Source: Opitutia bacterium
GTDB taxonomy: Bacteria; Verrucomicrobiota; Verrucomicrobiae; Opitutales; Opitutaceae
Reading direction: 5' to 3'
NCBI GenBank assembly: GCA_947442255.1
Contig: CANEVO010000020.1
Location: 1 to 44,091 of the forward strand
Length of the DNA: 44,091 bases
Shown: one piece after another, positions 1-7,804 of the stretch
Layout: the number at the start of each line of letters is the position of its first letter
Position numbering within the stretch: position 1 is the first letter of the stretch
Position numbers and translations under genes: made by a program
The notes under the pieces: generated by a model
The model's database searches: none
Told to the model about the DNA's origin: nothing
What the model saw: only the letters and a program-made list of their open reading frames with translations

Positions 1-178
1 CGGCCCGGGGCGCCGCGCCCTCCCGCTTCCACTTGTAGAGATTGAACACACTGATCCCCAGTTCGTGCGCGGTCTTCGCCGCGGCCTAGCCGCTGCTTTG
101 CCACAGGCGCACGGCTTCCGCCTTGAACGCCGCTTCATACTGCCGGGGCGTTGCCCCGGCTTCCTTCTTCTTGGTCAT
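1..178 (-). pseudogene. IS3-family transposase OrfA, interrupted by an amber codon
   Basis: The reading frame starts at ATG 178-176 and reads MTKKKEAGATPRQYEAAFKA, then EAVRLWQSSG, a TAG codon at 88-86, and continues in the same frame as AAAKTAHELGISVFNLYKWK. This is the helix-turn-helix DNA-binding region of IS3 OrfA (HTH_Tnp_1 type): the YEAAFKAEAVRLW block followed by the recognition-helix block ELGIS..LYKWK. The stop falls between the two halves of the DNA-binding domain, so the protein cannot be made intact without readthrough. The 3' part lies beyond the window edge. A single-base change from CAG or AAG would explain the TAG; a sequencing error is possible. Confidence 0.75.
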
Positions 179-231
179 GGTTGAGTCCTTTCTTTGGCTC
201 AACGCGTGTCCGTCAAATCGGGGCAACCCCA
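1..231 (-). mobile_element. IS3-type insertion sequence, OrfA-side end
   Basis: The left part of an insertion sequence lies on the minus strand and runs off the window start. It encodes an IS3-type OrfA (next entry). Reading the minus strand, the probable element end begins at 231 with TGGGGTTGCCCCGATTTGAC, which resembles the TG-starting terminal inverted repeats I know from IS3 relatives. The opposite end, OrfB and any target duplication lie outside the window, so the boundary at 231 is an inference. Immediately outside the end is an ATG preceded by AAGGAG, suggesting insertion into the start of another gene. Confidence 0.6.
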
Positions 232-654
232 CTGTGTTTTTTGCCTTTCATGGTCTGGGCTCCTTTTAGAGCCGCAGACTAACATTGCAAGTGGCCCGGC
301 TTTCGGGGGATCACCGCAGTGCGCTTGGTTCAAACGGACCAGTGAGCGACGTTCGGCCGTTCGCCGGCAACGCGAAGGGGGTCTCAAATTCCGGCTAACA
401 CGGCCCGAAGGCTCTAATCCCGGCCGCTTTGTCTCCTATCCGTCCCCTGTTTGGGGTTTGCCTCTAGAATTGGTGCTCAGGAAGGGCCGCACAAATCAAC
501 GCCTCGTCCAAGAAGGCCACGAAGCCGACGCTCCCGCCAACCCCTGACGACGGGATCGGCGGCGCTCACGGCAGGGTCGCATGGGGTGGAGGCCGACGCC
601 CCCCGGCAGTTCCTGATTTCACGCGTGCGCCGTTTCTGTTTGGGTCGCGCCTTC
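232..654. other. Non-coding or decayed stretch beside the IS
   Basis: I see no convincing gene in these 423 bases. Open frames cross it on both strands but show no recognisable domain. On the minus strand an ATG at 251-249 with a good ribosome-binding site (AAGGAG, 8 bases upstream) opens a frame reading MKGKKHSGVAPI that stops inside the IS end. This looks like the first codons of a gene cut off by the insertion. The rest shows nothing I can name. Confidence 0.4.
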
Positions 655-1269
655 ATGAACGAATCCTCCGCCGAACGCCTCGCGCGCCAGATCGAATTCA
701 TCGCCGAGTGCGATCAACTGAAGGAAATTTTCCGCCAGACCCTCAACACCCGGAGCCGCCGCGCGGAAAACGACGCCGAGCATTCGTGGCATCTCTGCCT
801 CTGCGTCATTGTGCTTGCCGAACACGCCAACGAACCGGCGCTCGATATCCTGCGCGTGCTGAAAATGCTCATCGTCCACGATCTCGTCGAAATCGACGCG
901 GGCGACACCTTCGGCTACGACACCGCCGGCCAGGCGGACCAGCACGCGCGCGAATGCCTCGCGGCCGACCGCATCTTCGGGCTGCTGCCGGGGGATCAGG
1001 CGCGGGAGTTTCGGGCGCTGTGGGATGAATTCGAGGCGCAACAAACCCCCGCGGCCGCATTCGCCCTCGCGGTCGATCGCTTTCAGCCGGTGCTGCTCAA
1101 CTGTCGCGCGCAGGGCGGCGGCTGGAAAAAGCACGGCGTCACGCAGGATCGCGTCGTAGCGCGCAATTCGAAAATCGCCGCGGGCTCGGCCGCCCTCTGG
1201 ACCCACACCGAGCGCATGATCCAGGCCGCGGCCGACGCCGGCCACCTCGCGAAGCCGCCCGCCGCCTGA
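655..1269 (+). CDS. HD-domain hydrolase, YfbR/HDDC2-like (5'-deoxynucleotidase family)
   Basis: The product is a 204-residue single-domain HD phosphohydrolase. Metal-site residues are visible in order: H43 in AEHSWH, H75-D76 in MLIVHDLVEIDAGD with E79 and D84 close by, and D141 in AVDRFQP. The length and the motif R-x-E-N-D-A-E-H-S-W-H are typical of the HD_3 group that includes E. coli YfbR and human HDDC2, which remove phosphate from (deoxy)nucleoside monophosphates. The actual substrate is inferred. The frame is open further upstream, but homology begins only at MNESSAERLARQ, so ATG 655 was chosen; no Shine-Dalgarno sequence precedes it. It converges on the RidA-like gene at 1343, with a strong hairpin between them. 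Confidence 0.85.
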   Translation: MNESSAERLARQIEFIAECDQLKEIFRQTLNTRSRRAENDAEHSWHLCLCVIVLAEHANEPALDILRVLKMLIVHDLVEIDAGDTFGYDTAGQADQHARECLAADRIFGLLPGDQAREFRALWDEFEAQQTPAAAFALAVDRFQPVLLNCRAQGGGWKKHGVTQDRVVARNSKIAAGSAALWTHTERMIQAAADAGHLAKPPAA

Positions 1270-1298
1270 CCCGGCCGCCCGCGGCGGGGATTTTCTTT

Positions 1299-1332
1299 TG
1301 GGTTTGTCCGCGTCGCTTCGCGGACAAACCCA
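1299..1332. terminator. Perfect 14-bp hairpin between convergent genes
   Basis: TGGGTTTGTCCGCG (1299-1312) pairs perfectly with CGCGGACAAACCCA (1319-1332) across a six-base loop. It sits between two genes that end at 1269 and 1343 on opposite strands. A T-rich tract (1291-1298) lies on the left side; read on the minus strand this is A-rich, so neither direction has a classical U tract. A bidirectional transcription-end or mRNA-protecting hairpin is the likely role. Confidence 0.6.
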
Positions 1333-1342
1333 CCGCCTGGCC

Positions 1343-1804
1343 TCAGGCTTTCAGTTCGACGACGACCTGCACTTCCGTGGTCGAGCCACGCGGCAGGCCG
1401 TTGACCGCCACCGCCGCCCGCGCGTGTTTGCCCGCATCGCCGAAGATTTTCACGAAAAGGTCGCTCGCGCCGTTGATCACGGCGGGGCTTTCGGCGAACC
1501 CGTCGACGGCGTTCACGAATCCGCTCACGAAGACAAACCGCGCCACCTTGTCCAGCGAGCCCACCGCGGCCTTGATGTTTGCCAGCGTGTTCAACGCGCA
1601 CACCTCGGCCGACTTCTTTCCGGACTCGACCGTGTGCTCCTTGCCCACCTGACCGGTGTGCGTCATCTTGCCGTCGACCATGCAGACCGTCCCCGAGCAG
1701 TAGAGCAGGTTGCCCGTGCGCACGGTCGGCACGTAACTGCCGGCGGCGGTGGGCGGATTGGGGAGCGTGAGTCCAAGTTCGGCGAGTCTGGCTTCAGGAT
1801 TCAT
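1343..1804 (-). CDS. RidA/YjgF family protein (long, YER057c/UK114-like subgroup 1)
   Basis: A 153-residue member of the RidA (YjgF/YER057c/UK114) family. The opening LGLTLPNPP...GSYVPTVRTGNLLYCSG and the closing HARAAVAVNGLPRGSTTEVQ are characteristic of the longer subgroup often annotated as YjgF-like 1. R129 and E144 fall where RidA proteins carry the arginine and glutamate that bind the imine/enamine substrate's carboxylate. RidA itself deaminates reactive 2-aminoacrylate-type intermediates; the substrate of this subgroup is not established. Start ATG 1804. The gene is transcribed towards the HD hydrolase and away from the amidase gene at 1921. A second, shorter RidA protein is encoded at 6795. 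Confidence 0.88.
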   Translation of the reverse strand: MNPEARLAELGLTLPNPPTAAGSYVPTVRTGNLLYCSGTVCMVDGKMTHTGQVGKEHTVESGKKSAEVCALNTLANIKAAVGSLDKVARFVFVSGFVNAVDGFAESPAVINGASDLFVKIFGDAGKHARAAVAVNGLPRGSTTEVQVVVELKA

Positions 1805-1920
1805 GATGAAAGGGAGTCCCCGAAGGCATTCCGACGCCCGCGTGATGACAACGAAAATACCTCAGCCAGCCATTCACACCGCAGCAGGATTGCCTCGCGG
1901 CTCCGATCCCTGAACCTGCA

Positions 1921-3168
1921 ATGATGAACTTTCACGTCTGGCAGCAACTTTCCCCCGAGAACGCCGCCCGCGAAATCCACGCCCGCGTGCGCACCCGGCT
2001 CGCGCCCGGCCAGGCCCGGGCCGCCATCGCCTCGCTCCCGAACGAGGCCGGCCTTGCAAAGGCCTTTGCCGCCGCGCCCCGCGGTCTGCCGCTCAGCGGC
2101 GTCCCCTTTTTCGCCAAGGACCTTTTCGACGTCGCAGGCCTGCCCACGTTCGCCGGCTCGACGTTTCTCCCCGAGGTGCGCCCGATGCCCACGCGCGATG
2201 CCGTGGCCGTGCGGGAAATGCGTGAGGTGGGCGGCGTCCTCGCGGGGAAAACCCACCTGCATGAATTCGCCTATGGCGTCACCGGTGAAAATCCGCACTA
2301 CGGCAACTGCGAGCACCCGCACTTTCCGGGGCGCACCACCGGCGGTTCCAGCAGCGGATCCGCCGCCGTCGTCGCAGCCGGGATCGCGCCGCTCGCCCTC
2401 GGCACGGACACCGGCGGTTCCGTCCGGCTGCCGGCGGCGTTCTGCGGCCTCTTCGGTTTCCGCCTACGGCCACGCGATGCGTGGATCAGCGACGCGGTCT
2501 CCCTTTCCACCACGTTCGACACCGCGGGCTGGTTCACGGCGAACGCCGGCGACATGCTCGTCGCCTTGTCCGCCCTGACGGGACTACGGGGCAGCGAGCG
2601 CACGCCCGTGGGCTGCTACCTGGAACTCCCGGGCATCGACGCCGACGTCGCGGTGGCCTGCCGCGCGGCGGCCGCCCGCCTGACTTCACCCGCCGAACCC
2701 CTCGTCCGCGACGACCTGCTCGACGGCTTCTCGCGTGCCTTGTCCGCGTACCACGTCATCGTCGCGCGCGAATCGTGGGAGGTGCACAAGGGCTGGGCCG
2801 AGCGTTATCGCGACCGCTACGACCCCGTGGTCTGGCAGCGCGTGAACCGCGTCCACGCGCTGACCCCGGCCGAAATCGACGCCGCCCAACTCGAGCTCGC
2901 CGCCGTGCGCATGCGCTGGACGAGTTTTTTCCTAACCTACGATTTCCTCGTCCTGCCGGGCACGCCCTGCGCCGCGCTCACCAAGGCCGAGTACACGCTG
3001 GAAAATCGCACGCGGATTCTGACGCTGATGGCGCCGGCCAGCCTCGGCGGCCTGCCCGTGCTCACCGTACCCGTCCCCCTTCCCTCCGGCTTGACCACGG
3101 GACTGCAGATCGTGGTCAACCACCCGCAAAGCCCGGTCGTGAAATGGGCGCTGGAAAAGTTTCTCTGA
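1921..3168 (+). CDS. Amidase-signature family hydrolase
   Basis: A 415-residue amidase of the amidase-signature superfamily (GatA, AtzF, fatty-acid amide hydrolase, malonamidase E2). The Ser-cisSer-Lys triad is visible: K66 in [12 protein letters not shown]143 in [11 protein letters not shown] and nucleophile S167 in [13 protein letters not shown]. The S143-S167 spacing of 24 equals that of malonamidase E2. The protein is cytoplasmic, with no signal peptide. The C-terminal half is shorter than in GatA and there are no gatB/gatC neighbours, so a catabolic amidase is more likely than a tRNA amidotransferase subunit. The substrate cannot be read from sequence; neighbouring purine and amide genes make a ureide or amide intermediate plausible. 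ATGATG leaves the start uncertain by one codon. Confidence 0.88.
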   Translation: MMNFHVWQQLSPENAAREIHARVRTRLAPGQARAAIASLPNEAGLAKAFAAAPRGLPLSGVPFFAKDLFDVAGLPTFAGSTFLPEVRPMPTRDAVAVREMREVGGVLAGKTHLHEFAYGVTGENPHYGNCEHPHFPGRTTGGSSSGSAAVVAAGIAPLALGTDTGGSVRLPAAFCGLFGFRLRPRDAWISDAVSLSTTFDTAGWFTANAGDMLVALSALTGLRGSERTPVGCYLELPGIDADVAVACRAAAARLTSPAEPLVRDDLLDGFSRALSAYHVIVARESWEVHKGWAERYRDRYDPVVWQRVNRVHALTPAEIDAAQLELAAVRMRWTSFFLTYDFLVLPGTPCAALTKAEYTLENRTRILTLMAPASLGGLPVLTVPVPLPSGLTTGLQIVVNHPQSPVVKWALEKFL

Positions 3169-3196
3169 CCGCGCCGGCGAAGGCGCGCGCCGGGTT

Positions 3197-3219
3197 TTTG
3201 TCACGTATTACGTGACAAA
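3197..3219. terminator. Hairpin between convergent genes
   Basis: TTTGTCACG (3197-3205) pairs with CGTGACAAA (3211-3219) across TATTA; the loop bases could partly pair as well. It lies between the amidase stop (3168) and the end of the minus-strand amidohydrolase (3260). Read on the minus strand, a T-rich run just after the amidohydrolase stop precedes it. It probably separates the two convergent transcripts. Confidence 0.5.
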
Positions 3220-3259
3220 CGGAATTGAACTTTCCGGCTAGAGAAAAATTAAATTGCCG

Positions 3260-4132
3260 CTAAAGCCGCAGCCATTTCGCCGCATTGCCGGCCATGAGCG
3301 CATCGTCGACGCCCGCCGATTTCGCTTCCGCGATGAATCGCACCATCCCGGCCTCCGCTTCCAGGCGGGGGTAGAGATTGAGCGGAAAATCCGAACCAAA
3401 CAGTACTCGATTCGCGCCGAGCGCCGGGATCATCCGCTGCCACACCGTCGCATCGTAGAGTAGTGGCGAAGCCGCCGTGTCGTAGCAGACATTGGGCAGC
3501 GCGCGAAAACGCGCGTCGTGCAGCGGCAGCAGCCCGCCCCAGTGCGCGAGTACGAAGGTCGTGGCAGGGAAATCCCGCGCGAGCCCGACAAAATCGTCCG
3601 CCGGCGTCGCGATCCATCCGGGATACCTCCGGCTGTCCGGATCGGTGACGTGCAGGTTCACCGGCAGGTGCAACTCGCCCGCCAGCGCCAGCACCTCCCG
3701 AAAAACCGGATCGCCGGCCGCAAAGCCCTGCGAGTGCGGCGACAGCTCGCCGAGTCCAATCAAACCCTCGCCATGGGCCCGCCGCACTTCCGCCAGCGTC
3801 GCCTCGCGCCCGGCGGCGGGCTGCAGCGTCGCGAATGCGGAGAACCGGTCGGGATGCCGGCGTACGCAATCGGCGTAAAAGCGATTCTGCGCCACGCACG
3901 TTGCCGGTCTTTCCCAATACCAGCCGAGCAGCACGGCACGCCCGACTCCGGCCGCATCCATCGCCGCCAGCAGCCCGGCGACGGAGGGAAAAGATTGCAC
4001 GGGCCGGCCATCTTTGCGCCGCCGGGTGCACAACAGCGACCAGTGGGCCTCGCCCTGCGCGGCCGCCCAAGCAGCCGGTTCGTGCCCGACTTCGGCCGGA
4101 TAAAGATGAACGTGGGCGTCGACGACCGGCAT
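3260..4132 (-). CDS. Amidohydrolase_2-type metal-dependent hydrolase
   Basis: A 290-residue TIM-barrel hydrolase of the amidohydrolase 2 family (the ACMSD / dicarboxylate-lactonase-like group). Landmarks in order are the N-terminal metal motif DAHVHL (H7, H9), an acidic strand GLIGLGELSPHS, NLHVTD, LAHWGG and the terminal metal aspartate in LFGSDFPL. The family hydrolyses or decarboxylates cyclic and carboxylated substrates. The exact reaction is not readable here. The frame continues upstream to 4204, but homology begins at MPVVDAHVHLYP, so ATG 4132 was chosen. The gene is divergent from the purine permease at 4241, and a 108-bp region with inverted ATCGTTCT/AGAACGAT arms lies between them; a link to purine or ureide breakdown is inferred from that pairing only. 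Confidence 0.85.
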   Translation of the reverse strand: MPVVDAHVHLYPAEVGHEPAAWAAAQGEAHWSLLCTRRRKDGRPVQSFPSVAGLLAAMDAAGVGRAVLLGWYWERPATCVAQNRFYADCVRRHPDRFSAFATLQPAAGREATLAEVRRAHGEGLIGLGELSPHSQGFAAGDPVFREVLALAGELHLPVNLHVTDPDSRRYPGWIATPADDFVGLARDFPATTFVLAHWGGLLPLHDARFRALPNVCYDTAASPLLYDATVWQRMIPALGANRVLFGSDFPLNLYPRLEAEAGMVRFIAEAKSAGVDDALMAGNAAKWLRL

Positions 4133-4240
4133 GGTATTGGCTCGTTCTTGGTCTCGGTAATCGTTCTGGTTTTCCGCCTCTCGGGCCGGGGCAGAAAGAA
4201 CCATTCCGCTGCCGAGAACGAGAACGATTTAATTTCCTCC
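4133..4240. promoter_or_regulatory. Divergent intergenic region with inverted CTCGTTCT / AATCGTTCT arms
   Basis: The region separates the divergent amidohydrolase and permease genes. CTCGTTCT (4141-4148) and AATCGTTCT (4159-4167) are matched on the other side by AGAACGAG (4215-4222) and AGAACGATT (4221-4229), making an interrupted inverted repeat about 90 bases across. It may be a regulator site or an RNA fold. It may equally belong to the degenerate CTCGTN-type repeats that occur between genes in this kind of genome; a similar tandem motif is present at 6637. No promoter boxes could be assigned. Confidence 0.35.
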
Positions 4241-5575
4241 ATGCTGAACCGCCTTTTCCAACTCGACCAGCACCGCACGACCGTCGGCCGCGAATTGCAG
4301 GCAGGACTCACGACGTTCGCGGCGATGGCCTACATCCTCGCGGTCAATCCCGCGATCCTGGCCGAGACCGGCATGGACAAGGCCGCCCTCGTCACCGTCA
4401 CGGCCCTGACCGCCGCGGTGGCAACGCTGCTCATGGCGCTGCTCACGAACTACCCCATCGCCCTCGCGCCGGGCATGGGCATCAACGCGTTTTTCACCTA
4501 CACCATCTGCATCGGGCGCGGCGTGCCGTGGACCGAGGCGCTCGGCATGGTGTTCGTCAACGGCGTGCTCTTCCTCGGGCTGTCGATCACCGGCATTCGC
4601 GAGCGCATCATCACCGCGATTCCCCATGCGCTGAAAATCGCCGTGACCGCCGGTATCGGGCTGTTCATCGCCTTCCTCGGCTTGAAAAACGGCGGCATCA
4701 TCGTGGCCCATCCCGCCACCCTGGTCACGCACGGCAACTTCGCCTCCGGCCCGGTCGCCCTCTGCCTCGCGGGCATCGCCTTCACCGCGATCCTCGTCGC
4801 CCGCCGCGTCCCCGGCGCGATCGTCCTCGGCATCGTCGCCGTGACGGTCACCGGGCTTTTCGTGCGCGCCGGCGGCGGCCAGATGGTCACCGAGCTGCCC
4901 GAAAGCATCGTCGCGGCGCCCGCCTCGCCCGCTCCGGTTTTCCTCAAGCTCACCTTTCAATTCCTCACCAACCGTCACGCCATCCTGCTCGCCCTGCCTT
5001 TGGTCCTGACGCTGCTGCTCGTCGACCTGTTCGACAACATCGGCACGCTGGTGGCCGTCACGAAGCGGGCCGGTTTCCTGCGGCCCGACGGCACGCTGCC
5101 GAAGGCCGGCCGGGCGCTGCTCGCGGACTCGCTCGCCACGATCCTCAGCGCCGTCGCCGGCACCTCCACTGTCGTCAGCTACATCGAGTCCGCCGCGGGC
5201 GTCGAGGCCGGCGGGCGCACCGGCCTCACCACTGTCACCACCGCCTGCCTGCTGCTGGGCGCCTTGTTTTTCACGCCGCTGATCCTGATGGTGCCCGCCG
5301 CCGCCACGGCGCCCGCCCTCGTGATCGTTGGCATCTTCATGATGCAATCAGTCACCGAGATCGACCTGCACGATTTCAAGACCGCCCTGCCCGCGATTCT
5401 CACCCTCGTGGGGATTCCGCTGACGTTCAGCATCGCCGACGGCATCGGTCTCGGCCTGATCGCCACGGCGCTGCTCGCCCTCGCGCTCGGCGAGTCGAAA
5501 AAAATGTCCGGCCTCGGCTACGTTCTCGCTGCCGTATTTGTCCTCCAGCTCTTCAAGTTCTGGCCGTTCGCGTAA
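4241..5575 (+). CDS. NCS2 / AzgA-type purine (adenine, guanine, hypoxanthine) permease
   Basis: A 444-residue inner-membrane permease of the AzgA-like branch of the nucleobase:cation symporter-2 family. Diagnostic blocks are LTTFAAMAYILAVNPAIL near the N terminus, APGMGINAFFTY in the early transmembrane helices, VDLFDNIGTL around the middle and GTSTVVSYIESAAG followed by VEAGGRTGLT. About a dozen hydrophobic helices are visible. AzgA relatives import adenine, guanine and hypoxanthine by proton symport; the precise specificity here is not known. The reading frame is open far upstream, but homology starts at MLNRLFQLDQHRTTVGRE, which fixes ATG 4241. It is divergent from the amidohydrolase and followed at 130 bp by the isochorismatase-like gene. 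Confidence 0.9.
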   Translation: MLNRLFQLDQHRTTVGRELQAGLTTFAAMAYILAVNPAILAETGMDKAALVTVTALTAAVATLLMALLTNYPIALAPGMGINAFFTYTICIGRGVPWTEALGMVFVNGVLFLGLSITGIRERIITAIPHALKIAVTAGIGLFIAFLGLKNGGIIVAHPATLVTHGNFASGPVALCLAGIAFTAILVARRVPGAIVLGIVAVTVTGLFVRAGGGQMVTELPESIVAAPASPAPVFLKLTFQFLTNRHAILLALPLVLTLLLVDLFDNIGTLVAVTKRAGFLRPDGTLPKAGRALLADSLATILSAVAGTSTVVSYIESAAGVEAGGRTGLTTVTTACLLLGALFFTPLILMVPAAATAPALVIVGIFMMQSVTEIDLHDFKTALPAILTLVGIPLTFSIADGIGLGLIATALLALALGESKKMSGLGYVLAAVFVLQLFKFWPFA

Positions 5576-5705
5576 ACACCGCCCTCGCCAGGCGCCGCCG
5601 GAGTTTGCGCTTGCCCGTCCGGCAGATTCAGGGGCATCAGGAACGCGGAGGCGCACCGACCCCCTTTGCTTGCGCTCATTCACTCCGAAAAAAGAGGATA
5701 CGACC

Positions 5706-6623
5706 ATGCCCTGCCCACGATTTCTCATTCTGGCCCTCACCCTCGCGACGATTCCCTTGATCGGCGCGGCCGACGATGCACCCGTTTGGCCGCAACGTGC
5801 CACGGTGCCGGGCACGCTGCGACTGCAATTGCGCGAGCAAAAAGAGGCCATCCCGAAAAGCGGAACGTTCTCCCCGCGCACGCGCGTGGCTGACTGGAAA
5901 GTCGCCGAGACTGCCATCATCATCTGCGACATGTGGGAGGATCATCCGTGCAAGATGGCGGCCCACCGCGTCGACACGATGGCGCCCGAGATGAACCGCG
6001 TGGTGTCGGCTGCGCGTTCGCTCGGCATCCAGGTCATCCATGCCCCGAGCGGCGGCATGGCCCACTACGACGCCACGCCCCAGCGGCTGCGGCTCAAGCT
6101 GGCGCCGACCGTGAAACCGCCCGTGCCAATCGAGAAATGGTGTTACCTCGATCCCACGCGTGAGGCCGACTATCCAATCCTCCACACCAAGGGCTGGGAG
6201 GACTGCGACGATCCGGTCATGCCGACCGACAAGGATCCCAAAACCAGCACACGCCAGCATCCCGCCATCAAGATCGTTGGCTTCGACGGCATCAGCGACA
6301 AGGGCGACGAGATCTTCAATTTCCTCGAGCAGCTCGGCATCAAAAACGTCATCCTCATGGGCGTGCACGTGCAATACTGCGTGCTCGGACGGCCATTCGG
6401 CATCCGGCAACTGGTGCGACTGGGCAAAAATGTCGTGCTCTGCCGCGACCTGACCGATGCGATGTACAACCCGCGCACGTCGCCCTTTGTGAGCCACACC
6501 CGTGGAACCGAACTCGCCGTCGAACACGTGGAAAAATACTGGTGCCCCTCGATCCTGAGTGCCGACCTGCTGACCGTCGTGCCGGGCAGCGCCAACCACC
6601 CCCTGAAACTGGCCGCGCAGTAG
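5706..6623 (+). CDS. Exported isochorismatase-fold cysteine hydrolase
   Basis: A 305-residue cysteine hydrolase of the isochorismatase-like superfamily. Residues 1-21 form a signal peptide (MPCPRFLILALTLATIPLIG, then AA). The hydrolase core has D75 in AIIICDMWEDH, a non-prolyl-cis region around LMGVHVQYCVLGRP, and the likely nucleophile C225. The catalytic Lys could not be placed with confidence. The product is longer than the usual 180-220 residues because of an N-terminal extension and an insert around residues 145-190. Family members include nicotinamidase, N-carbamoylsarcosine amidase and ureidoacrylate amidohydrolase; export to the periplasm is unusual for those. ATG 5706 is preceded by AGAGGA, one of the few clear ribosome-binding sites here. 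Confidence 0.85.
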   Translation: MPCPRFLILALTLATIPLIGAADDAPVWPQRATVPGTLRLQLREQKEAIPKSGTFSPRTRVADWKVAETAIIICDMWEDHPCKMAAHRVDTMAPEMNRVVSAARSLGIQVIHAPSGGMAHYDATPQRLRLKLAPTVKPPVPIEKWCYLDPTREADYPILHTKGWEDCDDPVMPTDKDPKTSTRQHPAIKIVGFDGISDKGDEIFNFLEQLGIKNVILMGVHVQYCVLGRPFGIRQLVRLGKNVVLCRDLTDAMYNPRTSPFVSHTRGTELAVEHVEKYWCPSILSADLLTVVPGSANHPLKLAAQ

Positions 6624-6636
6624 AGGGCCATAGCCC

Positions 6637-6684
6637 TGCTCGTGCTCCTGATAATGATCTTGCTCGTGATCCTGATCGGTTCGG
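6637..6684. repeat. Two imperfect 24-nt tandem units
   Basis: TGCTCGTGCTCCTGAT (6637-6652) recurs as TGCTCGTGATCCTGAT (6661-6676), a period of 24 with 15 of 16 matching bases. It lies just after the isochorismatase stop. The motif is of the CTCGTN hexamer style also seen in inverted form at 4141-4229. Confidence 0.5.
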
Positions 6685-6794
6685 CGTTCTCCGCCTACAC
6701 CGCATCGCCTGCCGCCCCGCGCGCTTGACGCTTCCGGTGGCGGAAAACAAGGTCTCGCCCCTCACCTTCAATCCAGAACCCAACAAAAATTCCC

Positions 6795-7148
6795 ATGAGT
6801 AACATCAAACGCCTCGGCGCCGGAAAACGCATGAGCCACGCCGTCATCGTCGACGGCCGCATATACTTGGCCGGCTGCGTCGCCGAAAAGACAGTGGGCC
6901 AATCGGTCCGCGAACAGACCGCGGAGGTCCTTTCGCAGATCGACGAACTGCTGAAGGAAGCCGGCAGCGACAAGACGAAGGTCGTGAAGGCCAACGTGTG
7001 GTTGATCGACATCGCCACCTTTGCGCAAATGAACGAGGCGTGGGACGCTTGGGTGGTGCCCGGTCAGGGTCCCGCCCGCGCCACGGTCGAGTCCAAACTC
7101 GCCGCCCCCGGCCTCTCGGTCGAGATCATGGTCGAAGCGGTGGTGTAA
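6795..7148 (+). CDS. RidA/YjgF family protein (short)
   Basis: A 117-residue RidA family protein of the shorter subgroup (YjgF-like 2, YoaB-like). It begins MSNIKRLGAGKRMSHAVIVD, has the GRIYLAGCVAEKTVGQS strand and the trimer-forming DKTKVVKANVWLIDI region. It ends with GPARATVESKLAAPGLSVEI, where R95 and E110 are the expected ligand-binding arginine and glutamate. The likely role is hydrolysis of reactive enamine/imine intermediates, or a related step; cytoplasmic. No Shine-Dalgarno is visible before ATG 6795. A perfect 28-bp palindrome follows 29 bases after the stop. The window thus holds two different RidA subgroups within 5.5 kb, both near amidase-type enzymes. Confidence 0.9.
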   Translation: MSNIKRLGAGKRMSHAVIVDGRIYLAGCVAEKTVGQSVREQTAEVLSQIDELLKEAGSDKTKVVKANVWLIDIATFAQMNEAWDAWVVPGQGPARATVESKLAAPGLSVEIMVEAVV

Positions 7149-7177
7149 GCCGGCCGGCGACGAGTCTGGGAGCCGGT

Positions 7178-7205
7178 CCAATTTTGAACCGCGGTTCAAA
7201 ATTGG
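7178..7205. terminator. Perfect 28-bp palindrome
   Basis: CCAATTTTGAACCG (7178-7191) is followed directly by its exact complement CGGTTCAAAATTGG (7192-7205). It lies between the RidA gene and the small ORF at 7267. With no spacer it would fold as a hairpin with a small central loop; a protein-binding site is an alternative. There is no U tract after it. Confidence 0.6.
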
Positions 7206-7266
7206 CCGAAACGAAGGCGCAGCGCACATTTGGGTGATGCGCCTGCGCCTTATCTTCGAAGACAAA

Positions 7267-7548
7267 ATGAATATCGCCGCCAAAATCCGGGAAGCGCTCG
7301 GCGCCAAACCGGACGATGCCGGCGATATTCTCGCGCGCATGCTGATGGCGGCGAAGGAAGATCCCGCCTTTCGCGGCTACATTCTGTCGATTCTGCGGAT
7401 GCCCGTGGCGCAGCGCGAGTCGCTCATCAATACGGCGCTGCACGAAATGCGGCTTCGCGGTGAGTCGGAAGCCGCAAGCGCGGCGTTTGCCGCGCTTGCC
7501 ACGGACGACGGAGCAGCCACGGCGCTACGACTTTTACAGGAAGAATGA
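7267..7548 (+). CDS. Small hypothetical protein, 93 residues
   Basis: The frame encodes 93 residues from ATG 7267 (MNIAAKIREALGAKPDDAGD), or 104 residues if the upstream ATG 7234 is used. The downstream start follows AAGAC and fits better with the position of the first folded segment. Composition is alanine- and leucine-rich, predicted helical, without membrane segment or signal peptide. Third-position GC is high, like neighbouring genes, which supports real coding. I do not recognise a family. The gene stands alone between two palindromes (7178-7205 and 7579-7604). Confidence 0.55.
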   Translation: MNIAAKIREALGAKPDDAGDILARMLMAAKEDPAFRGYILSILRMPVAQRESLINTALHEMRLRGESEAASAAFAALATDDGAATALRLLQEE

Positions 7549-7578
7549 AAGCAGAGGGGCGCGTCGTGCCTATCGGCG

Positions 7579-7604
7579 GCGGTTTGTCCAATTGGACGGA
7601 CCGC
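7579..7604. repeat. 26-bp near-perfect palindrome
   Basis: GCGGTTTGTCCAA (7579-7591) faces TTGGACGGACCGC (7592-7604). All 13 positions pair if two G-U pairs are allowed. It lies 30 bases after the small ORF and shares the GGTCCAATT core with the sequence around the palindrome at 7178. It may end the small transcript or serve as a binding site. Confidence 0.5.
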
Positions 7605-7804
7605 GGTGACCGAAGCGGAGCTTCCCGCCGCGCCATCGCTCACTCGCTCCGACCCCACAGCAAATTCGCCCCTCTCCTCGTTCCGGCTTGGCGTGCCACG
7701 CCGCAACGCACCAGTCTCCCGCGTCCGCGTCCTTTCGTTTCCGTTTTCCCGGTCTCTTCTCTTTTCTCCGACGTCTGTCTTTCGTCTTCCGCCGCCCCCC
7801 TTCC

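Noticed and set aside
3518..5760. Long overlapping plus-strand frames across the amidohydrolase and permease genes, including a 641-codon frame
   Set aside because: High GC content leaves shadow frames open. The alternative translations are Arg/His/Pro-rich without domains, while the annotated frames carry family motifs.
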